From contig NZ_MAXC01000023.1 in NCBI RefSeq assembly GCF_001693485.1, positions 62,001-126,000 of the forward strand: a stretch of DNA of 64,000 bases, written 5' to 3'. The notes beneath the pieces are model-generated. The model did not search any database. It was not told the origin of the DNA and saw nothing but the letters and a program-made list of their open reading frames with translations. The position numbers and the translations under genes are program-made. Shown here in pieces: positions 51,640 to 60,485 of this stretch (the first letter of the stretch is position 1; every line of letters begins with the position of its first letter). The stretch is from Bradyrhizobium sp. LMTR 3 (lineage in GTDB: Bacteria; Pseudomonadota; Alphaproteobacteria; Rhizobiales; Xanthobacteraceae).

Positions 51640-52128
51640 TTAGCTCGGCTTGGCGCCCGAAGCGGCCTGTGCCGCGGCCTGCCGTTCCATGTTTTGACGG
51701 TACAGGCCGACAAAATCGACGGGATCGAGCATCAAGGGCGGGAAGCCGCCGTCGCGCACCGCGGTCGCGATGATCTCGCGCGCGAACGGGAACAACAGCC
51801 GCGGGCATTCGATCATGACCAGCGGATGAAGCTGTTCCTGCGGCACGTTGACGATGCGGAACACGCCCGCATAGGCGAGTTCGAAGCTGAACATCACTTT
51901 GCCGGCATTTTCAGCCTTGCCCTCGATCGAGAGCGTCACTTCGAACTCGTTTTGCGCGAGATTGTTCGCCGAAACGTTGATCTGGATGTTGATCGCCGGC
52001 TGCTGTTGTTGCGGCGCCAGCGAGGAGGGCGCGTTCGGATTCTCGAACGACAGGTCCTTGATGTACTGGGCCAGCACGTTGAGCTGGGGAGGGGCCTGTT
52101 CGGGAGGCGCGCCGTTGCCGTTGGTCAT
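51640..52128 (-). CDS. secB: protein-export chaperone SecB
   Basis: A cytosolic export chaperone of 162 residues, homotetramer, delivering preproteins to SecA. Family landmarks: LNVLAQYIKDLSFENPNAPS, the INIQINVSANNLAQNEFEVT beta-strand, FELAYAGVFRIVNVPQEQLH, and IECPRLLFPFAREIIATAVR. The Pro/Gln/Ala-rich extensions at both ends are typical in alphaproteobacteria. Convergent with dnaQ and divergent from the Tim44-like gene. Start ATG with GGAG upstream on its strand. Confidence 0.96.
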   Translation of the reverse strand: MTNGNGAPPEQAPPQLNVLAQYIKDLSFENPNAPSSLAPQQQQPAINIQINVSANNLAQNEFEVTLSIEGKAENAGKVMFSFELAYAGVFRIVNVPQEQLHPLVMIECPRLLFPFAREIIATAVRDGGFPPLMLDPVDFVGLYRQNMERQAAAQAASGAKPS

Positions 52129-52557
52129 AAAATTTCTCCTGAAGCGCTCGCGAGCGCGGCCCGGGTTCGTCTAAGAATGCGTTTTCCGGGCGAGTGGCTA
52201 TCATAGGCCCGGCTCATTCCACAAGGACGACGGCTCGGCGGCAGACCAGCCCGGCCGTCATTTTGTGGCGGATATGCCCAATACTGCCCCGCCAACCGCG
52301 CAAAATGTACCGTAAATAATTGAATGTGCGTGATTTCCGGCCATGATCGGGTTTCCCCTCGTCGCCAAAACGCGCTACAATTAGACCGCGCCAAAACGCG
52401 CCATTGGCCGGGCGCAGTTTCATGCCTACATGCTGCAGTCTCGATCGATGATGTAATCTCTGCCGTTCTCAGGGAAATCTCGTAAGAGAGCTTCTCACCA
52501 GGGAACGCTCGACCGCCGGGCCCGTTGCCGGCGCTGGAACCAGAAAGCGAATACGAC
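52129..52557. other. 429-bp divergent intergenic region, no gene seen
   Basis: It separates secB (leftward) and the Tim44-like gene (rightward). I see no persuasive ORF, hairpin or repeat here. It presumably holds both promoters. Confidence 0.5.
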
Positions 52558-53259
52558 GTGGATATTTATACCATCATCTTCCTGGCGCTGGCGGTCTTTA
52601 TCTTCCTGCGCCTGCGCAGCGTCCTCGGACAGCGCACCGGGAGCGAGCGTCCGCCCTATGATCGCGCCGCTCCCAACGTCGTGCAGCGTACGCAGGACAA
52701 CAACGTCGTTCCCATGCCGGGTACCGTCATCGATCAGACGCCGCTGGCGCCGAATGCCGATATTGCGTCGGCCGATCGCTGGAAAGGCATTGCCGAGCCG
52801 GGCACGCCGCTCGCCGCGGGCCTCGACGCCATCACCGCCCAGGACTCCTCATTCGATCCGCGGCACTTTCTCTCCGGCGCCCGCAGCGCCTACGAGATGA
52901 TCGTGCTGGCCTTCGCCAATGGCGACCGCCGGGCGCTGAAGGATCTCCTGTCGAGCGAGGTCTATGAGAGCTTCGAGGCCGTGATCAAGGATCGCGAGAA
53001 GCACGAGCAGAAAACCGAAACGCGGTTTGTTTCGATCGACAAGGCCGAGCTGGTGAGTGCGGAAGCCCGCGACCGCGCGGCCCAACTGACGGTTCGCTTC
53101 GTGTCGCAGATGATTTCGGTCACACGCGACAAGACCGGCGCCATTGTCGATGGCAACCCCGATAAGGTCGCCGATATCACCGATGTCTGGACTTTCGCCC
53201 GCGACACGAGCTCTCGCGATCCGAACTGGAAGCTGGTTGGCACCGGAAGCGCGGGCTAA
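52558..53259 (+). CDS. Tim44/TimA-family membrane protein
   Basis: A Tim44-domain protein of 233 residues. It has one N-terminal membrane anchor (IYTIIFLALAVFIFLRLRSV), a variable linker, and the Tim44 domain (about 100-230) with FLSGARSAYEMIVLAFANGD and DLLSSEVYESFEAVIKDREK. The likely topology is inner-membrane-anchored with the domain in the cytoplasm. Bacterial members (TimA) are the presumed ancestors of the mitochondrial import motor subunit, and the secB neighbour fits an export or insertion role. GTG at 52558 is chosen because it begins right at the anchor. Confidence 0.88.
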   Translation: MDIYTIIFLALAVFIFLRLRSVLGQRTGSERPPYDRAAPNVVQRTQDNNVVPMPGTVIDQTPLAPNADIASADRWKGIAEPGTPLAAGLDAITAQDSSFDPRHFLSGARSAYEMIVLAFANGDRRALKDLLSSEVYESFEAVIKDREKHEQKTETRFVSIDKAELVSAEARDRAAQLTVRFVSQMISVTRDKTGAIVDGNPDKVADITDVWTFARDTSSRDPNWKLVGTGSAG

Positions 53260-54823
53260 GACGCAAAGCCTTGCGGGGCTTGCGCTGGGCGTGCTCGCTT
53301 TGGCGTGCTCGATCGCACCATCGGATGCCGCAGCAGTGCGCCATTCACGTGCGCAAAAGCCTTCGCATCCGCAGCCCGTCCGCCACCTGCCATACCCACC
53401 GCTCGAATTCCCGTTTCAGATTAGCGGCGGCCAGTATGCGCCGGTCGCCTGGTCCGAGATCGCAGGCTGGAGCGAGGACGATCATCTCGCCGCCTACAGG
53501 GCATTCCGCACGAGCTGCAGGCCGATAGCGGCGCAGCAAAAGCCGCCCGCCGATCCAAAGGCACTCGGCACGTCGCTGCGCGATCCCTGCCGTATCGCCA
53601 AGGGCCTCGAACTATCAGATGGCGTGAAGGCGAGGGCCTTCTTCGAGCAGCACTTTCTTCCCTTGCGCATTTCGCGGCTTGGTGAAGGCGAGGGTTTTGT
53701 TACCGGCTATTACGAACCGATCGTCGACGGCTCGCGGACGGAGAACGAGGTCTACAAGGTGCCGGTCTATCGCCGGCCCTCAAACCTGTTCGTCCGCGGC
53801 ACCACGCAGAGCTCGGCCGGCTTGCCCAACAAGGGCCAGGTGTTCCGCAAGATCGGCCGCCGCAAGCTGGTGCCCTACTACGATCGCGCCGAGATCGAGG
53901 ATGGCGCAATCGCCGGCCGCGGTCTCGAGATCTGTTTTCTGAAGGATCAGACCGACTTGCTGTTCTCGCAAATCCAGGGCTCGGCGCGGGTCAGCCTCGA
54001 TGACGGCTCGACCGTTCGCATCAATTACGATGCGCATAATGGTTTTCCCTATACGCCGGTCGGCCGCATCCTGATCGAACGCAACATCATCCCCAAGGAT
54101 CAGATGTCGATGCAGAAGATCCGGGAATGGATGGAACAGAATCCCAATGAGGCCGACGAGCTGCGGCGGCAGAACAAGTCCTACGTCTTCTTCCGCGAAG
54201 TGCAGCTTTCCGACAAGGACGAGGCGGTCGGCGCCCAGGGCGTGCCGTTGACGCCGGGCCGGTCGATCGCGGTCGACAAATCACTGCATGTCTACGGCAC
54301 GCCGTTCTTCATCGAGGGCGAGCTTCCGATCGAATCGGAGCGATCGAAGACACCGTTTCGCCGCCTGATGATTGCGCAGGACACCGGCTCCGCCATCGTC
54401 GGCCCGGCGCGCGCGGACCTCTACTTCGGCGCCGGTCTCGATGCCGGCAAGGTGGCCGGCCGCCTCCGCCACAATGCCCGCTTCGCGATCCTGGTGCCGA
54501 AGAGCCTTGATCCGATGGCGCGTGGCCGCAAGATGCCGGTGCCCGACGAGCGGCCGTCGGAGACGATCGCAAAGCTGTTCCCGCAAACCGATCCGTCCAA
54601 GGATCCGAAGAATGCGGGAAAACCGTCCGATGTGACGACGGCGACCAACGCCAAGCCCGCGGTGCAGGCGGCGACAACGTCTGCAACCGGGCCCTCGCCG
54701 AGCCCGGCCATCCAAGCTGCCGTCGCAAAACCAGTACCGCTTCCAGAACCGCGGCCGAACGTTGAAGCGGTTTCGGCAAAGCCGCAGCCGCGTCACCTGC
54801 GCCGATATCGCCATCGTCGATGA
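53237..54823 (+). CDS. mltA: membrane-bound lytic murein transglycosylase A
   Basis: A periplasmic peptidoglycan-cleaving enzyme of 528 residues that produces 1,6-anhydromuropeptides. A signal segment of about 35 residues (ending SDAAA) is followed by the MltA domain: FVTGYYEPIVDGSR, then LFSQIQGSARVSLDDGSTVR. The C-terminal 3D domain has IAQDTGSAIVGPARADLYFG with catalytic Asp. A long Pro/Ala/Lys-rich tail follows (about 450-528). The start is uncertain; I use the TTG at 53237, which overlaps the Tim44 gene by 23 bases. It overlaps the smr gene by 4 bases. Confidence 0.9.
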   Translation: MAPEARAKTQSLAGLALGVLALACSIAPSDAAAVRHSRAQKPSHPQPVRHLPYPPLEFPFQISGGQYAPVAWSEIAGWSEDDHLAAYRAFRTSCRPIAAQQKPPADPKALGTSLRDPCRIAKGLELSDGVKARAFFEQHFLPLRISRLGEGEGFVTGYYEPIVDGSRTENEVYKVPVYRRPSNLFVRGTTQSSAGLPNKGQVFRKIGRRKLVPYYDRAEIEDGAIAGRGLEICFLKDQTDLLFSQIQGSARVSLDDGSTVRINYDAHNGFPYTPVGRILIERNIIPKDQMSMQKIREWMEQNPNEADELRRQNKSYVFFREVQLSDKDEAVGAQGVPLTPGRSIAVDKSLHVYGTPFFIEGELPIESERSKTPFRRLMIAQDTGSAIVGPARADLYFGAGLDAGKVAGRLRHNARFAILVPKSLDPMARGRKMPVPDERPSETIAKLFPQTDPSKDPKNAGKPSDVTTATNAKPAVQAATTSATGPSPSPAIQAAVAKPVPLPEPRPNVEAVSAKPQPRHLRRYRHRR

Positions 54824-55416
54824 AACGCCGGTCGTCGAGTTTGATTCCCGACTTGCCGGAGCCGCCGCGCCGCAAGCGCGGCTTGAGCGAAGAGGAGCGC
54901 GTGCTGTGGGAGAGCGTCGCCAAGCAGGTCAAGCCGCTGCGCAAGCGACACCGTGCCTCGAAGCCGTCGGCTGCTCCGGCCGAAGCCGAGCACAAGATCG
55001 CTCCGAAAGCCGCCGCTTCACCGAGGCACGTCGCGCCGGCGCGAATGGTTGCGCCTTCAAAGCCGGAACCGCCGCCGCTGGCGCCGATCGGCCGTCGCGA
55101 GCGATCGCATCTGTCGCGTGGTCGCAAGGAGATCGATGCAAGACTCGACCTGCATGGCATGACGCAGACGCGCGCGCATCGCGCGCTGTTCGGTTTCCTG
55201 CAGCGGGCCCATCATGACGGGCTGAGCTTCGTGCTCGTCATCACCGGCAAGGGCAAGGTGGGTGCTGAGTCCGAGCGCGGCGTGCTGCGCCGTCAGGTGC
55301 CGCAATGGCTCGGACTACCGGAATTCCGCGCGCTGGTGGTCGGCTTCGAGGAAGCCCATATCGGCCATGGCGGCGAGGGCGCCCTGTACGTGCGCGTGCG
55401 ACGGGCGCGTCTCTAA
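54820..55416 (+). CDS. Smr-domain protein
   Basis: A small MutS-related (Smr) nuclease-domain protein of 198 residues. A basic, Pro/Ala-rich N-terminal half (about 1-95) is followed by the Smr domain: LDLHGMTQTRAHRALFGFLQ (the LDxHG motif), then SFVLVITGKGKVG, and HGGEGALYVRVRRAR at the end (the HGG motif is present). Such domains act as endonucleases on branched DNA or on RNA. The ATG overlaps the mltA stop (ATGA), so the two are translationally coupled. Target unknown. Confidence 0.9.
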   Translation: MKRRSSSLIPDLPEPPRRKRGLSEEERVLWESVAKQVKPLRKRHRASKPSAAPAEAEHKIAPKAAASPRHVAPARMVAPSKPEPPPLAPIGRRERSHLSRGRKEIDARLDLHGMTQTRAHRALFGFLQRAHHDGLSFVLVITGKGKVGAESERGVLRRQVPQWLGLPEFRALVVGFEEAHIGHGGEGALYVRVRRARL

Positions 55417-55474
55417 TCTCGCTTGGAGCGGCGGCATGTCTTTGTCGCGGGGACGACGGCGGTGGACGTGACGG

Positions 55475-56776
55475 CTACAAAATAAACCGGCTCAGATCCG
55501 AGTTCTTGGCGAGATCGCCGATGTGGTTCTGCACGTATTCGGCATCGACCTTGATGGTCTCGCCATGACGGTCCGGCGCGGCGAATGAAATCTCGTCGAG
55601 CACGCGCTCCATCACCGTCTGCAGCCGCCGCGCGCCGATGTTCTCGACCGTCGAATTGACTGCGACGGCGATATCAGCCAGCGCGTCGATGGCGCCGTCG
55701 GTGATATCGAGTGTCACGCCCTCTGTCTGCATCAGCGCGACATATTGCTTGATCAGCGACGCTTCCGGCTCGGTCAGGATGCGGCGCATGTCGTCGCGGG
55801 TCAACGCCTCCAACTCGACGCGGATCGGCAGGCGGCCCTGCAATTCCGGCAGCAGATCCGAGGGCTTGGCAATATGAAACGCGCCGGAGGCGATGAACAG
55901 GATGTGGTCGGTCTTGACCGCGCCGTGCTTGGTCGTGACGGTGGTGCCTTCGATCAGCGGCAGCAGGTCGCGCTGCACGCCCTCCCGCGAGACGTCGCCG
56001 CCGACGCGGTTTTCGCGCACGCAGATCTTGTCGATCTCGTCGAGGAACACGATGCCGTTGTTCTCGACCGCCGCGATCGCTTCCAGCACGACCTGGTCAT
56101 TGTCGAGCAGCTTGTCGGATTCCTCGTTGACGAGAATCTCGTGCGAGCCTTCAACCGTGAGCCGGCGGGTCTTGGTTCGCCCTCCAAGTTTGCCAAAAAT
56201 GTCGCCGATCGAGATCGCGCCCATTTGCGCGCCCGGCATCCCCGGAATCTCGAACATCGGCATGCCGCCGGAGGATTGCGTCTCGATCTCGATTTCCTTG
56301 TCGTTGAGCTCGCCGGCGCGCAGCTTCTTGCGGAAGGAATCGCGGGTAGCCGGGCTGGAGGCCGGTCCGACCAGCGCGTCCAGCACGCGCTCCTCGGCGG
56401 CAAGTTGCGCGCGGGCCTGCACATCCTTGCGCTTGCGCTCGCGCACCTGCACGATCGCGACCTCGACGAGATCGCGGATGATCTGCTCGACGTCGCGGCC
56501 GACATAGCCGACCTCGGTGAATTTCGTTGCTTCGACCTTGATGAACGGGGCGCCGGCGAGCTTTGCCAGCCGCCGCGCGATCTCGGTCTTGCCGACGCCG
56601 GTCGGCCCGATCATCAGGATGTTTTTCGGCAGCACCTCCTCGCGAAGCGAGCCGGTGAGCTTCAGCCGTCGCCAGCGATTGCGCAGCGCGATCGATACCG
56701 CGCGCTTGGCGTCGGCCTGGCCGACGATGAAGCGGTCGAGTTCGGAGACGATTTCACGGGGAGAAAAGTCAGTCAT
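55475..56776 (-). CDS. hslU: HslU ATPase of the HslUV protease
   Basis: An AAA+ unfoldase of 433 residues that feeds substrates to HslV. Walker A GPTGVGKTEIARRLA, the pore motif GYVGRDVEQIIRDLVE (GYVG), Walker B GIVFLDEIDKIC, and C-terminal docking tail SDLSRFIL, the last residues that dock into HslV. ATG at 56776 with AGGA upstream, favoured over an in-frame codon 21 bases earlier. HslV lies 1.1 kb away on the same strand, separated by a GNAT gene and a DUF2585 gene. Confidence 0.96.
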   Translation of the reverse strand: MTDFSPREIVSELDRFIVGQADAKRAVSIALRNRWRRLKLTGSLREEVLPKNILMIGPTGVGKTEIARRLAKLAGAPFIKVEATKFTEVGYVGRDVEQIIRDLVEVAIVQVRERKRKDVQARAQLAAEERVLDALVGPASSPATRDSFRKKLRAGELNDKEIEIETQSSGGMPMFEIPGMPGAQMGAISIGDIFGKLGGRTKTRRLTVEGSHEILVNEESDKLLDNDQVVLEAIAAVENNGIVFLDEIDKICVRENRVGGDVSREGVQRDLLPLIEGTTVTTKHGAVKTDHILFIASGAFHIAKPSDLLPELQGRLPIRVELEALTRDDMRRILTEPEASLIKQYVALMQTEGVTLDITDGAIDALADIAVAVNSTVENIGARRLQTVMERVLDEISFAAPDRHGETIKVDAEYVQNHIGDLAKNSDLSRFIL

Positions 56777-56827
56777 GGGTCCTAGGTAGGTGTCCAATGT
56801 TGCGAGAGCAAGCGGTTCACGAGGCCG

Positions 56828-57433
56828 CTAAATGATCGGCGGCCCGCTTTGCCACAGCTTGATCGCCTCGAAGGGGTGAATCAGCATAATAATATTGAGC
56901 GTCAGATTGTCGCGAATGTGGAGCGTCATCACCAGCTCGAACAACACCGCGAGAGCGACGGTGACTGCCACGGGAAGTTTCCTCGCCAGCAGGAAGCCAC
57001 CGATCATGAAGAGCATATCGGAAATCGAATTGATGATGGTATCGCCGAAATAATCCAGCGAGATCGTGCCGGCGCGGTAGCGATTGATGATCCAGTCGGA
57101 ATTCTCGACCAGTTCCCAGCCGCCCTCGACCAGGATGGCGAGTATCAGGCGGCCCTGCCAGGCCAGGCGCGGGAACGCGAGGAAGGCCGCGCCGTAGAAC
57201 AGGAAGCCGTGCAGGATATGCGACAGCGAATACCAGTCGGCGATGTGTTGGGAGTTTTCCGAACTCTGCACGACGCCGTGCCAGAGCTTGACGTAGCCGC
57301 AGGCGCAGATCGGCAGGCGTCCCATCCCGTACAGGATCGCAGCTTGCGCTGCGAGGATGCCGGCTGCAATTAATATCCAGTGTCGGCCCGAAAGCGTGAC
57401 TGGAGCTTTCTCGATACTGTTGGTGGAGGTCAT
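56828..57433 (-). CDS. DUF2585 (UPF0314) membrane protein
   Basis: An integral membrane protein of 201 residues, recognised as DUF2585 (UPF0314) from ICACGYVKLWHG near the N-terminus and the central SHILHGFLFYGAAFLAFPRL with WELVENSDWIINRYRAGTIS. About five membrane spans. Function unknown. Its start overlaps the GNAT stop codon by 4 bases (ATGA), so it is translationally coupled, and hslU follows 51 bases after it. This arrangement wedges a membrane protein between hslV and hslU. Confidence 0.85.
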   Translation of the reverse strand: MTSTNSIEKAPVTLSGRHWILIAAGILAAQAAILYGMGRLPICACGYVKLWHGVVQSSENSQHIADWYSLSHILHGFLFYGAAFLAFPRLAWQGRLILAILVEGGWELVENSDWIINRYRAGTISLDYFGDTIINSISDMLFMIGGFLLARKLPVAVTVALAVLFELVMTLHIRDNLTLNIIMLIHPFEAIKLWQSGPPII

Positions 57434-57915
57434 GCGTTGCGGACCATCAATAGAGCGAGGCCATCAGGTGTATCGACCATACCGACTTTTTCAAAGCCCG
57501 CCTTCTCATAGGCACGCACGGCTCGGGTATTGGCTGGATCGGGATCGGTCACAATGCGCGGCGCGCCGCGCTTCAACCGGTTCTCGACGAAGGCCCGGAT
57601 GAGAGCCGAACCATGGCCGCGCCCGATCATGTCCGGCTCGCCGATGAAGAGGTCGATGCCGCGGGTGCCGCGCGGATGGTCGCCAAAGCCTGAATTCCAT
57701 GCGGTCAGGTCGTAGCATTGCAGATAGGCGAAGTCGCTGCCTCCTGCGGAGACGATGAACTGATCCATCGCCGGTTCATCGAGATCGCCGCTAACCAGTT
57801 CATATTGTTCAGAGGGATCGCCCCACCATTCGCGCACATGCGGCCGCGCGAGCCACTGCCGTATCAACGGCAGGTCGGCCACAGTCATCGGGCGGAAGAC
57901 ATATTCCGGCGCCAT
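57430..57915 (-). CDS. GNAT N-acetyltransferase (AAC(6')-like)
   Basis: A 161-residue acetyl-CoA-dependent N-acetyltransferase. The fold is visible from FRPMTVADLPLIRQWLARPH, then WNSGFGDHPRGTRGIDLFIG, the acetyl-CoA loop IGRGHGSALIRAFVENRL (R/Q-x-x-G-x-G/A type), and DPDPANTRAVRAYEKAGFEK near the end. The overall layout resembles aminoglycoside 6'-acetyltransferases, but I would not predict resistance. ATG at 57915, 13 bases after hslV. Its substrate could be a small molecule or a protein N-terminus or lysine. Confidence 0.88.
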   Translation of the reverse strand: MAPEYVFRPMTVADLPLIRQWLARPHVREWWGDPSEQYELVSGDLDEPAMDQFIVSAGGSDFAYLQCYDLTAWNSGFGDHPRGTRGIDLFIGEPDMIGRGHGSALIRAFVENRLKRGAPRIVTDPDPANTRAVRAYEKAGFEKVGMVDTPDGLALLMVRNA

Positions 57916-57928
57916 GACCGGCGGCTCC

Positions 57929-58480
57929 TCAGAGCATTTCGATCGTGACGCTGCGGTTGGTGTAGACGCAGATGTCGGCAGCGATATCGAGCGCTCGCCG
58001 CACGATGGTTTCGGCATCCTTGTCCGTATCGACAAGCGCGCGGGCGGCCGCCAGGGCATAATTGCCGCCGGAGCCGATCGCCATCACGCCCGCTTCCGGC
58101 TCCAGCACGTCGCCGGTGCCGGTCAGGACCAGCGAGACGTCCTTGTCGGCGACGATCATCATCGCCTCCAGCCGGCGCAGATAGCGGTCGGTTCGCCAGT
58201 CCTTGGCCAGTTCGACCGCCGCGCGGGTCAATTGCCCCGGATATTGCTCAAGCTTGCTCTCCAGCCGCTCGAACAGGGTGAAGGCATCCGCGGTGGCCCC
58301 GGCAAAACCGCCGATGACGTCGCCCTTGCCGATTTTCCGGACCTTTTTGGCGTTGGCCTTGATGACGGTTTGGCCGATCGAGACCTGGCCGTCGCCGCCG
58401 ATCACCACCTTGCCGCCCTTGCGGACCGTCAAAATCGTGGTGCCGTGCCAGATCGGCAGGTTGTTTTCAGATGCTTGCAT
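57929..58480 (-). CDS. hslV: HslV peptidase of the HslUV protease
   Basis: The proteasome-like peptidase, 183 residues. A 13-residue propeptide is removed before the catalytic T14 in HGTTILTVRKGGKVVIGGDG. Further conserved stretches are GFAGATADAFTLFERLESKL and VMAIGSGGNYALAAARALV. Dodecamers are gated by HslU. The transcription order is hslV, GNAT, DUF2585, hslU, all on the minus strand within about 3 kb. Confidence 0.96.
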   Translation of the reverse strand: MQASENNLPIWHGTTILTVRKGGKVVIGGDGQVSIGQTVIKANAKKVRKIGKGDVIGGFAGATADAFTLFERLESKLEQYPGQLTRAAVELAKDWRTDRYLRRLEAMMIVADKDVSLVLTGTGDVLEPEAGVMAIGSGGNYALAAARALVDTDKDAETIVRRALDIAADICVYTNRSVTIEML

Positions 58481-58671
58481 GGATCGCCCTCTTTCCAGTC
58501 AGATTTAGGGGTTGAGGGGAGGGGTTACAATCGCGCCGTTTCACCCCCGAATCCGGTCACCATGCGCCGAAGTTCAGCCCTTCAAACGTCATCCCGCAGT
58601 AGCGAAGGTGACATCCGCCTGTTAAAAGGGCCGCGTTTTCGGCCCCAAGCGGCCTAAGGGAAGCAGTTTTC

Positions 58672-59265
58672 ATGCGCACAGCGTCCATCAAGCGCAAGAC
58701 CAAGGAAACCGACATCGAGGTCGCGGTGAACCTCGATGGCACGGGCGTGTCCAAGGTTTCGACCGGGATCGGCTTTTTCGACCATATGCTTGATCTCTTG
58801 GCCCGGCATTCCCGCATCGACATCACGGTCAAGGCGGATGGCGACCTCCATGTCGACCACCACCACACCACCGAGGACGTCGGCATCGCGCTGGGCCAGG
58901 CCGTCAAGCAGGCGCTCGGCACCATGGCCGGCATCACCCGTTATGCCTCGATCCACATGCCGATGGACGAAACGCTGTCGCGCGTCGTGATCGACATTTC
59001 GGGCCGGCCGGTACTGGTGTTCAAAGTCGATTTTCCGCGCGACAAGGTCGGACAGTTCGACACCGAGCTGGTGCGCGAATGGTTCAACGCCTTCACCATC
59101 AACGCCGGCGTGACTTTGCACGTCGAGACCTTATATGGCGAGAACAGCCATCATATCGCCGAATCCTGTTTCAAGGGTCTGGCGAGGGCGCTTCGTGCCG
59201 CGGTCGCGATCGATCCGCGCGCGGCGGGCGAGGTGCCTTCCACCAAGGGTCAGCTCGGCGGCTGA
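58672..59265 (+). CDS. hisB: imidazoleglycerol-phosphate dehydratase
   Basis: The sixth step of histidine synthesis: dehydrates imidazole-glycerol phosphate, 197 residues, a stand-alone dehydratase without the phosphatase domain of E. coli HisB. Metal-binding motifs DHHHTTEDVGIALGQA and HHIAESCFKGLARALR provide the His/Glu clusters. Starts the rightward his cluster: hisB, DUF2628, hisH, hisA, hisF, hisE. ATG start with AAGGGAAG upstream. A 191-base divergent region to hslV should hold its promoter. Confidence 0.96.
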   Translation: MRTASIKRKTKETDIEVAVNLDGTGVSKVSTGIGFFDHMLDLLARHSRIDITVKADGDLHVDHHHTTEDVGIALGQAVKQALGTMAGITRYASIHMPMDETLSRVVIDISGRPVLVFKVDFPRDKVGQFDTELVREWFNAFTINAGVTLHVETLYGENSHHIAESCFKGLARALRAAVAIDPRAAGEVPSTKGQLGG

Positions 59266-59304
59266 TTGTTTTGTTCCCGTTTTCGTTCGCGGCGGAGAGA
59301 TTCG

Positions 59305-59838
59305 ATGCCGGTCTACACAGTGCATGCTCCCGTAGCCAATGGCGCCGATCTTCCGGCGACCGACAAGTTCGTGTTTGTCCGTGACGGCTTCCATTTCTGG
59401 GCTGCGGTCGCGAGCGTGATCTGGCTGTTGTGGCATCGGCTGTGGCTGGCGCTGATCGGCTGGATTGTTCTGATGACAGCCGTGCAGTTCGGGATGTCGG
59501 CGCTGGGCGCCAACCGCGGCACGATCTTCGCTGTTGATGTCCTGCTCGCCATCCTGATGGGCCTCGAAGCGGCCAGCCTGCGGCGCTGGACGCTGTCGCG
59601 GCGCAAATGGCGCCAACTCGATATCGTGGTTGCCGACGACGAGGAAGCTGCCGAACACCGCTTCTTCGAACGCTGGACTGGCCGGCAGCGCGGGCTGATC
59701 AACGACCAACGGTCGGTCGATCGCGGCGCACCGCCGCCGACCCGCAACATTCCGGGCCAGTCGTTCTCCAAACCGCCGCCGCCCTTGCCGCAAGGCGGAA
59801 TCATCGGCTTGTTTCCGGAGCCGGGAGGGCCACGATGA
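59305..59838 (+). CDS. DUF2628 membrane protein
   Basis: A 177-residue protein of unknown function with two or three membrane spans: WAAVASVIWLLWHRLWLAL, IGWIVLMTAVQFGMSALG and TIFAVDVLLAILMGLEAASL. The N-terminus MPVYTVHAPV with GFHFWAA marks DUF2628. The C-terminal third is Arg/Asp-rich with a Pro-rich end (SKPPPPLPQGG), probably cytoplasmic. It lies inside the his cluster, 39 bases after hisB, and overlaps hisH by 4 bases (ATGA). No known role in histidine synthesis. Confidence 0.85.
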   Translation: MPVYTVHAPVANGADLPATDKFVFVRDGFHFWAAVASVIWLLWHRLWLALIGWIVLMTAVQFGMSALGANRGTIFAVDVLLAILMGLEAASLRRWTLSRRKWRQLDIVVADDEEAAEHRFFERWTGRQRGLINDQRSVDRGAPPPTRNIPGQSFSKPPPPLPQGGIIGLFPEPGGPR

Positions 59839-60485
59839 CCGTTGCGATCGTCGATTACGGCTCGGGCAATCTTCACTCGGCGGCAAAGGCTTTCGAGCGC
59901 GCCTCGCGGAGCATGGAAGATCCGCAGAAGGTCATGGTGACGCGCGATCCGGACGCGGTGTACCGCGCCGATCGCATCGTGCTGCCGGGCGTCGGTGCCT
60001 TCGCCGATTGCCGCCGTGGTCTCGACGCCGTGGACGGCATGCTGGAAGCGATGACCGAAGCGGTGCGCGCCAAGGCCCGGCCGTTCTTCGGCATTTGCGT
60101 CGGCATGCAGTTGATGGCGACGCGCGGCAAGGAGCACGTCACGACCGACGGCTTCAACTGGATCGAGGGCGACGTCGAGAAGATTTCCCCGCGCGAGGAA
60201 AATCTGAAAATTCCGCATATGGGCTGGAACACGCTCGACCTGGTCCGCGAGCACCCGGTGCTGGAGCGGTTGCAGCTCGGGCCGAAGGGCCGCCATGCCT
60301 ATTTCGTGCACTCCTATCACCTCAACGCCTCCAATGAAGCCGATGTGCTGGCGCGTGCCGACTATGGCGGGCCGGTGACCGCGATCGTAGGCCGAGACAC
60401 CGCCATCGGCACGCAGTTTCACCCCGAGAAGAGCCAGCGTTTTGGTCTGGCCCTGATCTCGAACTTTTTGAAGTGGAAGCCGTGA
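59835..60485 (+). CDS. hisH: imidazole glycerol phosphate synthase, glutamine amidotransferase subunit
   Basis: The glutaminase half of IGP synthase, 216 residues, supplying ammonia to HisF. Class I amidotransferase triad: Cys at about 88 in FFGICVGMQLMATRG, and the His/Glu pair in TQFHPEKSQRFG. The N-terminus VAIVDYGSGNLHSAAKAFER is typical. It overlaps the DUF2628 stop and ends overlapping the hisA start. Complete by motif. Confidence 0.95.
   Translation: MTVAIVDYGSGNLHSAAKAFERASRSMEDPQKVMVTRDPDAVYRADRIVLPGVGAFADCRRGLDAVDGMLEAMTEAVRAKARPFFGICVGMQLMATRGKEHVTTDGFNWIEGDVEKISPREENLKIPHMGWNTLDLVREHPVLERLQLGPKGRHAYFVHSYHLNASNEADVLARADYGGPVTAIVGRDTAIGTQFHPEKSQRFGLALISNFLKWKP

Noticed and set aside
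57430..57915. Aminoglycoside resistance gene
   Set aside because: The fold resembles AAC(6'), but it sits in a housekeeping operon and no evidence supports resistance.
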